A stretch of 64,000 bases of DNA from CAYLRY01 sp964386535 (GTDB lineage Bacteria > Chloroflexota > Dehalococcoidia > Dehalococcoidales > UBA3254): NCBI GenBank assembly GCA_964386535.1, contig CAYLRY010000011.1:5666-69665 (forward strand), read 5' to 3'. The notes below the pieces were generated by a model. That model was not told the origin of the DNA, did not search any database, and worked only from the letters and a program-made list of their open reading frames with translations. The position numbers were made by a program, and so were the translations under genes. The stretch's first letter is position 1; each line of letters begins with the position of its first letter. This document shows, in pieces, positions 1 through 7,998 of this stretch.

Positions 1-593
1 CGAGTTCTGGCCATGTTTTTAGCTAAAAATATACAGATCACGGTAATGCCGATGATTAAATAAAATTGCTTAACTTCGCTATCGAACTGGAAACTACCAA
101 ACGAGGGATAAGGTGCGCTGATTCCGTTGTATCCGCCGGTCAGCGATGTCCAGTGCTGGATAACCCAGATAATAATAAACTGGGCGGCAATAGAGGAAAT
201 AGCCAGATAAAAGCCTTTGACCCGCATGGAAGGAATGCCAAAAATCAGACCAATGACCCCTGCCATGAGACCGGAACAAATAAAGGCAACCGGAAAAGGT
301 ATACCCAGTTTATTGCTCAATATGGCGGAGGTATAAGCGCCCACAGCCATGAAACCGGCATGGCCGATGGAAAGCTGACCGCAGTAGCCCACAAGAATGT
401 TCAGGCCTGTAGCTGAGATAAGGGTTATCGCTATCAGGTTAATCACACCCAGCCAGTAGTTACCCAGGTATAGCGGTACAGTAAAAAGAAAAAATAAAAA
501 AGCTACCAGCAGAACCCACTGGGTCCTGGTACGGACGATCGCCATGTCCTCAGCATAGCTGAAATTACGCGTCCCGCAAGGTAAACTACTCAT
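1..593 (-). CDS. livM: Branched-chain amino acid ABC transporter permease LivM (partial, 3' end outside window)
   Basis: Inner-membrane permease subunit of a Liv/HAAT-type ABC importer. The frame is open from an ATG at 593 to the window edge (197 codons, no stop). It starts MSSLPCGTRN, then gives a hydrophobic segment (WVLLVAFLFFLFTVPLYLGN), the LivM-like stretch LNILVGYCGQLSIGHAGF, and more membrane helices. An AGGAAC Shine-Dalgarno lies about 8 nt upstream. It follows livH by 86 nt on the same strand, as expected for livH-livM-livG-livF; the ATPase genes would lie beyond position 1. The substrate cannot be read from sequence. The ligase gene upstream in the same operon suggests import of a carboxylic acid that is then activated (inference). 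Confidence 0.9.
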   Translation of the reverse strand, partial: MSSLPCGTRNFSYAEDMAIVRTRTQWVLLVAFLFFLFTVPLYLGNYWLGVINLIAITLISATGLNILVGYCGQLSIGHAGFMAVGAYTSAILSNKLGIPFPVAFICSGLMAGVIGLIFGIPSMRVKGFYLAISSIAAQFIIIWVIQHWTSLTGGYNGISAPYPSFGSFQFDSEVKQFYLIIGITVICIFLAKNMART

Positions 594-679
594 AATATAG
601 TTCCTAGTTTTGAGTAACTAAATTCCAGTCTCCCTGTATCTCAGATCGGGCAATGGAAACTGGCAATTTGTAACTCAAC

Positions 680-1564
680 TTAAATCCTTTCAATCCTCTT
701 CTCGCCGAAAAGACCAAACGGTTTCACCATTATGACAATTATAATAATAAAAAAGGGAATGATGTCATTGATACCCGTCCACAGGTAGTGGGTTAAATAG
801 CCTCCTCCTAAGCTGCGAGCCAGTCCGATGATTGGACCGGCTATCATAGCGCCTACGAAGGAGTCAAGTCCACCCAGAATTACCACTGAAAAAGATTGCA
901 GACCGGTCTCTACCAGTCCGTGGGATATGCCGCCGATACTGGAAATGAGAACACCGCCGATAGCCGCTACCAGGCAGGCGAACATCCAGGACATGGAGAA
1001 GATGCGGGTCACAGGGATGCCGCAGGCCTGTACAGCCATCTGATCGTCCGCGGTAGCCCGCATGGCGATACCCATACGGTGGTATTTAAAAAACAGGGTT
1101 AAAAGAATAAATACGATCAATGAAATGACCGCAGCCCAGATGTATTCCTGGGATATTACTGCAGTGCTGATACGCACCGCTTGCTGGGGGAATAACGGAG
1201 GCAGAGCGGCAATGCTCATCGGCCAGATTAGACTGACTACTCCACCTATGAAGTAAGCGATTCCAAGGGTAACGGCAATCAGGGAGAGAATAGGCTGGGC
1301 GATCAACGGCCGCAGGGCAAATCGCTCAATAGTCCATCCCAGCGCCAGTGCAAAAAGGATGACCAGCGGGAAGGCCAGCCAGACCGGCAGATTGACCTGT
1401 ACCAGCATACTGTAAGTAAACCAGGAACAAAGCAAGACCAGTTGTCCCAGGGCCAGGTTGGCTACACTGCTGGACTTCCAGATCAAAGCAAAACCCAAGC
1501 CAATGAGGGCATAAACCATACCCACAGCCAGGCCGGTAATAATAAACTGCGCCAGTTCACTCAT
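680..1564 (-). CDS. livH: Branched-chain amino acid ABC transporter permease LivH
   Basis: Second inner-membrane permease of the same ABC importer, 294 residues, the usual family length. It shows about eight hydrophobic helices, the N-terminal ITGLAVGMVYALIGLGFALI stretch, and the typical permease segment SFSVVILGGLDSFVGAMIAG near residues 220-240. The ATG overlaps the stop of the upstream ligase gene in an ATGA junction (1561-1564), so translation is probably coupled and the ligase and transporter are co-expressed. This family carries branched-chain amino acids, amides, urea or aromatic and other carboxylates; the ligase partner favours a carboxylate (inference). Confidence 0.93.
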   Translation of the reverse strand: MSELAQFIITGLAVGMVYALIGLGFALIWKSSSVANLALGQLVLLCSWFTYSMLVQVNLPVWLAFPLVILFALALGWTIERFALRPLIAQPILSLIAVTLGIAYFIGGVVSLIWPMSIAALPPLFPQQAVRISTAVISQEYIWAAVISLIVFILLTLFFKYHRMGIAMRATADDQMAVQACGIPVTRIFSMSWMFACLVAAIGGVLISSIGGISHGLVETGLQSFSVVILGGLDSFVGAMIAGPIIGLARSLGGGYLTHYLWTGINDIIPFFIIIIVIMVKPFGLFGEKRIERI

Positions 1565-3507
1565 TTCTTTTCTACCTGGTCCACTTTTCTTACCCTGATA
1601 TGAGTTGAAACGGTCCCTTTCCGCCCGTCTCGATAAGTGACATTGGCCTGCACGGGCACCTGTTCCTTATCCAGGTACATGGCCTGTATCAGGTCCTTAT
1701 ATTTATCTTCTATAAATTCCCGCCTCAGTTTGCGGGTACGAGTGAGTTCAGCTTCATCCGCATCAAACTCTTTGTGCATGAGGACAAATTTATAAACCCT
1801 GGCCTGTTCCGGCAAATAGCCATTTACCCTGATAAGATCCTGACGTATCAGATCAGCCACCTGATCCTTTTGTGAAAGGTCTACAAAAGTGGTAAAGGGC
1901 AGCCGGTGACGTTCAGCCCATTTTCCCACCATGGCGAAATCAATATTTATGATTGCTGAGACGAAGGACCTATCTTTGCCGCCTACCACCATGGCATCCT
2001 TAATATAAGGACTGAAGCGAAGGCGGCCTTCAATATATTGAGGGGCGTATTTTGCACCTGAACTCAGGACACCCAGGTGCTCTAACCTGTCGAGAAAGAC
2101 CAGGTGTCCTTCATCATCTATATTGACTGCGTCATTGGTATGACACCAACCGCGGACAAAGGTCTCCGCTGTTTTCTTTTCATTTTTTAAATAGCCGCTG
2201 AACATACAATCACTTCTGACCAGCAATTCACCTTCATCGGTAAGCCTGACTTCTGTGCCCAATGCCGGGCGTCCGACAGTCTCAAATTTCACCTCGCCCT
2301 GACTGTGAGAGGAGATAAAACCTGCCTCAGTGCTAGCATAGACCTGGCGTAACTCCACGCCCATAGCATGAATTAAACGGAAGGTATCCAGGCTTAATAC
2401 CGAACTTCCGGTAACAGCGAAACGGACACCGCTTAATCCCAGTTTATCTTTCATAGGGCGAAATAGCGTCCAGTAGGCCAGGCTGTGGGCTGCCTGCCAG
2501 AAAACATTCGGAATTCGCCCATTAAACTTAATATCAGCCAGCTTATGCCCCACAGGCATGAACCGGTTATAAAAGAAACGCTTTAAAGGACTGGTGTCAA
2601 TGATTTTAACGTGAATATCACTGACCAGGCTTTCCCATTGCCGGGGCCCGTAAATAACAAAATTAGGGCCTACTTCACGGGTATCTTCGGCAATAGTCTC
2701 CGGTTCTTCCGGGAAATTCAGTATAGCGCCGGTCAGCAAATGGGGAATTGTACCGAAATAGCTGTCTCCTACCCAGGCTGCCGGGAAATTGGAAATCAAA
2801 TTGTCTTTGGCTGTCAGCGGATACCGGGAGACGAAACCTCTGGCTGTGGTAATCAGCGCTTGATGCGTGGTAATAGCCCCTTTGGGCAATCCAGTAGTAC
2901 CTGAAGTGTAATATATGAAAGCAGTATCTGTGCTGCGGCCCTGGTCTACCCTCTCTTCGAAGAGACCGGGATGAGTTTTTTCGTATTCTCGTCCCAGTTC
3001 AATCACTTCGGCAAAACTTATAAGCAGAGGGTCATCATAGTTGCGCAGGCCTTTAGGATCCCAGTAAATAATCTTTTTAAGTAAAGGTAGCTCATCTTTA
3101 ATTTCCAGGAATTTATCCGATTGTTCCTGGTCATTAACGATAGCGAATCTGGCATCGGAATGGGTGGCGATGTACTTGACTTCAGAGGGGATGCTATCCA
3201 CAAAAATCCCCGTGGGAATGCCGCCCGCAGACTGTACTGCGAACTCCCCCCAGAACCATTCCGGTTCATTATCGCCGATAATACAGACAGTATCTCCTTT
3301 TTGTAATCCCAGGCTAATAAGTCCCAGAGAAAAATACTTGACCTGAGTATAATATTCATGCCAAGTAAAACGCTGCCAGATGCCGAACCGCTTCATGCAC
3401 ATGGCAGTTTTTTCACCCCACTTATGGAAATTGCTGCGGATTATCTGGGGAATAGTCTCCAGCTTTTCTCCCGACTGTTCAATATTGTTTTGGTGCGCCG
3501 TATTCAT
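1561..3507 (-). CDS. AMP-dependent long-chain acyl-CoA synthetase family protein
   Basis: Adenylate-forming ligase: activates a carboxylic acid with ATP to acyl-AMP and then to the CoA thioester, in the cytoplasm. At 648 residues it has the size of the long-chain FadD15/FAA-like group. The AMP-binding P-loop YYTSGTTGLPKG lies at residues 199-210; the conserved YASTEAG stretch is in the middle and the C-terminal lid follows LDRLEHLGVLSSG. That last stretch has LEHLGVLSSG where family members usually have DRKKD. It is the first gene of an operon with livH and livM, sharing ATGA with livH. The Shine-Dalgarno is weak (CTGGAA). The substrate is unknown; fatty or aryl acids are plausible. Confidence 0.88.
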   Translation of the reverse strand: MNTAHQNNIEQSGEKLETIPQIIRSNFHKWGEKTAMCMKRFGIWQRFTWHEYYTQVKYFSLGLISLGLQKGDTVCIIGDNEPEWFWGEFAVQSAGGIPTGIFVDSIPSEVKYIATHSDARFAIVNDQEQSDKFLEIKDELPLLKKIIYWDPKGLRNYDDPLLISFAEVIELGREYEKTHPGLFEERVDQGRSTDTAFIYYTSGTTGLPKGAITTHQALITTARGFVSRYPLTAKDNLISNFPAAWVGDSYFGTIPHLLTGAILNFPEEPETIAEDTREVGPNFVIYGPRQWESLVSDIHVKIIDTSPLKRFFYNRFMPVGHKLADIKFNGRIPNVFWQAAHSLAYWTLFRPMKDKLGLSGVRFAVTGSSVLSLDTFRLIHAMGVELRQVYASTEAGFISSHSQGEVKFETVGRPALGTEVRLTDEGELLVRSDCMFSGYLKNEKKTAETFVRGWCHTNDAVNIDDEGHLVFLDRLEHLGVLSSGAKYAPQYIEGRLRFSPYIKDAMVVGGKDRSFVSAIINIDFAMVGKWAERHRLPFTTFVDLSQKDQVADLIRQDLIRVNGYLPEQARVYKFVLMHKEFDADEAELTRTRKLRREFIEDKYKDLIQAMYLDKEQVPVQANVTYRDGRKGTVSTHIRVRKVDQVEKK

Positions 3508-3540
3508 CTATTCCAGACATATTAACTTTACTTTTCTATA

Positions 3541-3571
3541 TAAAAATACCTCCCCAGCTTGGGGAGGTATT
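3541..3571 (-). terminator. Terminator-like hairpin in the leader of the ligase/liv operon
   Basis: On the minus strand an 11-bp perfect stem (AATACCTCCCC paired with GGGGAGGTATT, 5-nt loop, 3545-3571) is followed at once by a T-rich tail. It ends about 38 nt before the ligase ATG and downstream of the candidate promoter at 3723-3752, so it lies inside the presumed 5' leader. It could be an attenuator of this operon or simply the terminator of the lipoprotein gene upstream. Confidence 0.6.
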
Positions 3572-3722
3572 CATAAATAATCCGGTATTAAAATTAAACT
3601 ACGAATTTATTATGCCAGACCCCAAGCGCATCATGTGCGCCCGGTAAATGTGAATTCCATCTGCTCAAATATCAGTCTTAACATGGTCCGGCTTCTCTCG
3701 CTTATCCTGAAAACAATTTAAT

Positions 3723-3752
3723 AGATTACCATAATAAAAAGTACTCTGTCAA
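3723..3752 (-). promoter_or_regulatory. Candidate sigma-70 type promoter for ligase-livH-livM
   Basis: On the minus strand TTGACA (3747-3752) and TAATCT (3723-3728) are 18 nt apart. A start near 3716 would give a leader of about 209 nt before the ligase ATG. That leader holds a 17-codon reading frame starting MLRLIFEQ, a small GCGCA/TGCGC hairpin, and the terminator-like hairpin. The rest of 3508-3916 shows no gene. Confidence 0.45.
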
Positions 3753-3916
3753 ATACTTTTCCGGGCAATGGGGTTCCCCTTTTATCTTAAACGGCCCCCC
3801 TGCATGGAGGTTAATCATTGGAGTCACGATGGAAATTGCCCGGGCTTTATTCAGCGGATTTAGTGACTATCTTTGATAGTTGCAATGCATGAGATGCCAG
3901 TCAAATTGTAGCCATT

Positions 3917-4639
3917 CTATGGTTTAATTTTTGCCTGTAAAGAGTCTATCTCAGGATAATAATACAACTTGGCGCCCCAGTATGGATCAGGTCCTGCGGA
4001 TTTCATAGTGGCAGCCAGCGCCTGCTTTATGGTGGTGTTTTCTATCCCGAGTTCCTTTAACAGGGTAATTGTAGCGCTGTCAACATAGCTGAGATCGACA
4101 CTGGCATTCCAGCCTACATAGGCTGAGGCGCCTTTATTAACAAAGGCTTTGGCCAGATCATCAATATAAAGAGTTGAGCAACCCATAGTAATGATAAAGG
4201 TGTGGTCGAATTTACCTTTCATACTTTGAGTCACAAAGTCAGATCCGATAGCAAAAACCCAAGGATTGTTTTGATCAATCCTGGCTTTAGCCAGCTTGCC
4301 GCTTAACTGTTCCGGGATATGCCGGGTTTCCGAATAGCTTTCGCTGGTGAAAATACAGGTTTTGGGGATGGCTTTACCTTCACTGCCCAGGAGACCGGAA
4401 TGCGCCCTGAAAATGATAACCCGGTAGCCCAGTTCCGGCAGACCGCGCAGCAGATCCACCGTTACTTCATCTCCCCGGTAATTGTCTACCTTATAACCGT
4501 ATCCGTTCAGTATCTGGGTAGTCTGTTCGATGAAAACCGGATTAGCCTGAAGAGTATATAACTGATCGATGATGGCAGCTTTTGTTTCTATGACCGGGAC
4601 TGAATGAGAACAGCCGGTTAACATTATCAGTCCAACCAC
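3917..4639 (-). CDS. Putative lipoprotein with caspase-like His/Cys dyad
   Basis: Not a named family that I can recognise. The N-terminus reads LIMLTGC, a lipobox with Cys10 as lipidation site. The body has strand-like segments ending in FRAHSG (His80) and ITMGCST (Cys154), followed by an AKAFVNKGASAYVGW helix-strand. This order, His after one strand and Cys after the next, is that of the caspase-hemoglobinase fold (C25, CHAT, C11), so a membrane-anchored cysteine peptidase is possible. The GTG start at 4639 gives an unusually short signal peptide. A better one beginning at ATG 4677 is out of frame by one base at an A8 tract (4649-4656), see findings. The downstream epimerase gene is on the same strand, 138 nt away from the stop side of neither gene overlapping. 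Confidence 0.6.
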   Translation of the reverse strand: MVGLIMLTGCSHSVPVIETKAAIIDQLYTLQANPVFIEQTTQILNGYGYKVDNYRGDEVTVDLLRGLPELGYRVIIFRAHSGLLGSEGKAIPKTCIFTSESYSETRHIPEQLSGKLAKARIDQNNPWVFAIGSDFVTQSMKGKFDHTFIITMGCSTLYIDDLAKAFVNKGASAYVGWNASVDLSYVDSATITLLKELGIENTTIKQALAATMKSAGPDPYWGAKLYYYPEIDSLQAKIKP

Positions 4640-4758
4640 AAGAAAAGTAAAAAAAAGAGAAAAGACCCAGCCTGCATACTGTCCGCCGAGGCAGGTAAAA
4701 AAAGAAAACCCGTTTTCAGTTCTGCTGCATTTCTCTGAAGGGAAAGTATTAAATCTAT

Positions 4759-5778
4759 TTAAAGGTTGTTCTTTCGTGCCAATCCTCCCTTCTGGGGGTT
4801 GAGCATGCCCGCTTCGCGAAACCAGTTTAAAGTATCATTTAGAGTGTCCCGTAATGGGCGGCTGTGATAGCCCAGCTCTGAAGTCGCTCTGTCACAGGCA
4901 ATATTTTGATTGCAGGTGCTTAATGCCGTAAGAGAGGCACTGGTATACAGCGGACGTTTTCCTGTCAGCTCGTTAAGAGAGTTCAAAACAGGAGCTCCCG
5001 TACGGGCCAGCCAGGTCGGCACCACCAGGCGGGAGGCAGAGGTACCGGTCAATTCCTCAACCATTTTGGCCATTTCATGTACGGAAGCCCAGTGACCGGC
5101 TAAAAGATATTTAGCTCCGCAGGGGGCTTTTTCCTGAGCACGTATTGCTGCTGCAACTATATCACGTACGTCAACCCAGTTAAACCCACCTTTAACCAGG
5201 GCCGGTAATTTCCCCAGGGCCATTAAGATTAATACAGCGCCAAAATGAGAAGGTTTAAAATCATATGGACCTATAACTGCAGTGGGGTTGAGAATAACTG
5301 CGTCCAGTCCCTGTTCTATACCCTTCCGGACTTCTCTTTCACCGGCAGCTTTTGAACGGTCATAAGGAGGGCTGCGTGATGCATCCACCAGGGAGCGCAT
5401 TTCATCTACCGGCGTATCAAAAGGTTCCTGGGACATGGCATGTATGGAGCTAAAATGAACCAAGCGGCCTACACCGCATTTTAAACAGGACTCAACCACA
5501 TGGCGTGTCCCCATAACATTAACAGACTCCAAAAGCGGCCAGTCATGACCGGAAATTGAAATAGCGGCTGCCAGATGATAGACTACATTCGCCTTAGTCA
5601 TCAGACTTTCCAGTGATGCCGGATCGCGAATATCTCCCCTGACTATTTCCACCGGTAGACCATCAAGGCCGGTTTTATCTTTAAATACCAGGACGCGCAC
5701 GTGATGCTTTTGATCCAGCAACGAGCGTACCAGATTGTTCCCGATATGTCCGTTGGCGCCGGTTATTGCGACTATCAT
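4759..5778 (-). CDS. NAD(P)-dependent epimerase/dehydratase (extended SDR)
   Basis: Extended short-chain dehydrogenase of 339 residues. The Rossmann nucleotide site is TGANGHIG at residues 6-13, the acidic D in VRGDIRD follows, and the catalytic YDRSK (YxxxK) is near residue 140 with HFSSIHA as the serine strand. The family includes dihydroflavonol reductase-like enzymes, 3-beta-hydroxysteroid dehydrogenase-like proteins and sugar nucleotide epimerases; the substrate cannot be chosen from sequence. It starts 20 nt after the stop of the ribulose-phosphate epimerase homologue on the same strand and has only a weak Shine-Dalgarno, which suggests translation after the upstream gene in one transcript. 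Confidence 0.85.
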   Translation of the reverse strand: MIVAITGANGHIGNNLVRSLLDQKHHVRVLVFKDKTGLDGLPVEIVRGDIRDPASLESLMTKANVVYHLAAAISISGHDWPLLESVNVMGTRHVVESCLKCGVGRLVHFSSIHAMSQEPFDTPVDEMRSLVDASRSPPYDRSKAAGEREVRKGIEQGLDAVILNPTAVIGPYDFKPSHFGAVLILMALGKLPALVKGGFNWVDVRDIVAAAIRAQEKAPCGAKYLLAGHWASVHEMAKMVEELTGTSASRLVVPTWLARTGAPVLNSLNELTGKRPLYTSASLTALSTCNQNIACDRATSELGYHSRPLRDTLNDTLNWFREAGMLNPQKGGLARKNNL

Positions 5779-5800
5779 GAAATGCTTTTATATCACTTTT

Positions 5801-6445
5801 TCAGGTATTTGCCAGAGCCAGCAGCCTGCGGTAAGCCTCGCCCGGTTGGGGCTGTAAAAACACCGCACTGCCGACACAAATATAATTAACCCCAGTTTTA
5901 GCTATCTGGGCGATATTGTTTTCTTTAATACCACCATCAATGCCTATTTCAAGTTTAGGCCGGACCTGCCTCAGGTCCCTGATTTTGGTTAATACTTCCG
6001 GGATAAATCTGGCGCCGTAAAATCCCGGGTTGACCGAAAGGAAAAGCACGGAATCCAGCATACCGGTTAGAGGTATTATTTTAGCGATAGGCGTTTCAGG
6101 ATTGACCGCCATCCCTACCTCCATTCCCAATTTCTGAGCCATAGTGATGACCTGTTCGTGGACAGAGGTGGCTTCGTAGTGAAAAATAGCCCTCGTGGCC
6201 CCTGCATTCAGGAAATTTTCCAGTTGTCTTTCCGGTTTTACCACCATCAGGTGGACTTCCCACTTGATTTTGGTTTTAACCGCCCTTACCTCTTCCGCAT
6301 TGACGCTGCGTGAAGGTACAAATTTCCCATCCATAATATCTATTTGAACGTAGTCCGTAAAGGTCTGAGCCTGGCGAAGCATTTTCTCCAGAGCCTTGGG
6401 ATCTTCAGTCAGGACCGCGGGGACTACCCGTATAAGATTGGCCAT
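5801..6445 (-). CDS. Ribulose-phosphate 3-epimerase family protein
   Basis: TIM-barrel protein of 214 residues in the Rpe family, which interconverts ribulose 5-phosphate and xylulose 5-phosphate. Seen: IDIMDGKFVP (Asp36), VHLMV (His65), SVNPGFYGARFIP and GIDGGIKENN (second catalytic Asp). Known of the family: two Asp act as acid/base and two His bind metal with them. The first His, at position 34 in E. coli, is Gln34 here (VQIDIMD), and the usual APSIL start is VPAVL. It may be a true but divergent Rpe or a relative with another sugar phosphate. Shine-Dalgarno TAGGAGG lies just before the ATG. Confidence 0.8.
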   Translation of the reverse strand: MANLIRVVPAVLTEDPKALEKMLRQAQTFTDYVQIDIMDGKFVPSRSVNAEEVRAVKTKIKWEVHLMVVKPERQLENFLNAGATRAIFHYEATSVHEQVITMAQKLGMEVGMAVNPETPIAKIIPLTGMLDSVLFLSVNPGFYGARFIPEVLTKIRDLRQVRPKLEIGIDGGIKENNIAQIAKTGVNYICVGSAVFLQPQPGEAYRRLLALANT

Positions 6446-6689
6446 TTAACCTCCTACCACCGGTTGGCTGCCACTCTACCAGCCCTTCTCCTGCTGTTGT
6501 GGTAATTAATTGGGGGAGAAAAGCTGTTAGACTTTAGAGCAGCTAACCTGAAACTCATCTTAATATATAATTTAATAACCCGCATTGCAACTTAGAAAAA
6601 AATAGTCTGAAATACAGGCTAACTTATTTACTCGTTTTTGTATGTTTACACATCAATGATTTAACACTATTCGATATTTACCAGGCAAT

Positions 6690-7832
6690 CTATGGTTGCT
6701 TTTCAGCCAGCAGAGACCTGACCCATTCGCGTTTGGTCCACAGGGCGCAGCTACCCGCGGTTTCTGGAGTATGGTCTTTGGCCTCACGGATGGCTTTCAG
6801 CAGCGGCGACTTCAAGGCTTCCTTCAACGGTTTATCTTTTAAACTGGTATCGGAATACGGGGCGAAGGGGCAGGGTTCCAGATCCCCCTCTGCGCTGACG
6901 TGCACAAAACCCCGGCCCGCAGACAGACAGCCGCCGAAATCCTTTTCATCATCCGGTACAGAAACAAACAAGGCTGAATATTTAGAGCGGAAGGCGGCCA
7001 TCTTATTAGAGAGGTCTTTTCTCTGTCCATCCGAAATCACCCAGTCCTGAGAAATTTCATTAACCGGTGTGTATTCCGCAAAGAGCAGGAAGCGGCAACC
7101 AAGTTCATTCAGGTTGGCCACGAACTGATCAGCGGTAACCACTGGAAAATTGCTTCGCGTAACTGTTATGGAAACGCCAAAAAAGATATCCTGCTTTTTA
7201 AGCTTGTTCACAATAACCTGTAGACGCTCATAAACCCCATTACCCCGCCGGTTATCGGTGTCTCTGTCATAACCTTCAATGCTGATAAGAGGCACCAGAT
7301 TTTTCTGGGCTTTAATACGCTCAATCATTTCATCCGTAATTAACAGGCCATTGGTAAACATCAGGAAAATCACATCTGGAAAATCCCGGGTAATATCCAG
7401 AATATCCCCACGTACCAGCGGCTCGCCGCCGGCCAGCACTATAAAGGAAACTCCAAGGTCCTGACCTTCGCTGATAATGCTGCGTAACTTTGCCTCGCTC
7501 ATTTCCGCTCTTGAGATATCACGCAAAGCCTGATGGTAACATCCTTTGCAATGAAGGTTACAGCGGTTGGTGATGCTAAGGATCATAATCGGAGGCACAT
7601 GCAGACCTTCTTTTTCCCATATATTTCTGATGCGGGCCGCCTTTTGCTGGTTCCTGACTGTCCGGTAAAAGTAGTAAGCCTGGGCAGGGTTTTTCAGACT
7701 GACCCTGACGGCATCTTTAAAGAAAACTCTTAATCCTTTGTTTAGAAGTTTAATATACAGGTTGTTTTTGGGAGGTGTTGAGATGATCTTATCCGTCTCT
7801 TCGTTCATTTCAATAGTGCACAGGTCTGACAT
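6690..7832 (-). CDS. Radical SAM protein
   Basis: Radical S-adenosylmethionine enzyme of 380 residues. The cluster motif CNLHCKGC puts Cys91, Cys95 and Cys98 on the 4Fe-4S that cleaves SAM; the GGEPL motif follows. The C-terminal part has CLSAGRGFVHVSAEGDLEPC, a SPASM/twitch-like cysteine arrangement, then a last Cys in AGSCALW. Such proteins include peptide maturases and other auxiliary-cluster enzymes; no substrate peptide gene was found beside it. The start is firm: AAGGAG lies 7 nt before the ATG. The 166 nt between it and the UPF0210 gene hold element A (7907-7980). Confidence 0.88.
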   Translation of the reverse strand: MSDLCTIEMNEETDKIISTPPKNNLYIKLLNKGLRVFFKDAVRVSLKNPAQAYYFYRTVRNQQKAARIRNIWEKEGLHVPPIMILSITNRCNLHCKGCYHQALRDISRAEMSEAKLRSIISEGQDLGVSFIVLAGGEPLVRGDILDITRDFPDVIFLMFTNGLLITDEMIERIKAQKNLVPLISIEGYDRDTDNRRGNGVYERLQVIVNKLKKQDIFFGVSITVTRSNFPVVTADQFVANLNELGCRFLLFAEYTPVNEISQDWVISDGQRKDLSNKMAAFRSKYSALFVSVPDDEKDFGGCLSAGRGFVHVSAEGDLEPCPFAPYSDTSLKDKPLKEALKSPLLKAIREAKDHTPETAGSCALWTKREWVRSLLAEKQP

Positions 7833-7906
7833 CTTATTTCTCCTTGGCAGGACTATTTGTGTAATTCCAGGTTGCTACTTAGAGTTTACTTCCTAGAATG
7901 TTATGC

Positions 7907-7980
7907 ATACACCCTGCCAGAGGATAGATCAAAATAGTCGCTGGTGGAGTTTTTAAACTGGTCTTTTGACCAGTTTAAAT
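7907..7980 (+). repeat. Bipartite element, copy A
   Basis: Begins ATACACCCTGCC, continues GAGTTTTT, and ends in a perfect palindrome (AAACTGGTC, 4 nt, GACCAGTTT at 7955-7976). The same blocks at nearly the same spacing occur at 15119-15192 and, inverted, at 15920-15993. It lies between two minus-strand genes and has no T-run after the stem on either strand, so it looks like a DNA-binding site or a small mobile repeat and not a terminator. Confidence 0.6.
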
Positions 7981-7998
7981 GAATGCTTTTGTTTGATA

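Noticed and set aside
7955..7976. Palindrome of element A as a terminator
   Set aside because: No T-run follows the stem on either strand, and the sequence recurs with a conserved partner block elsewhere.
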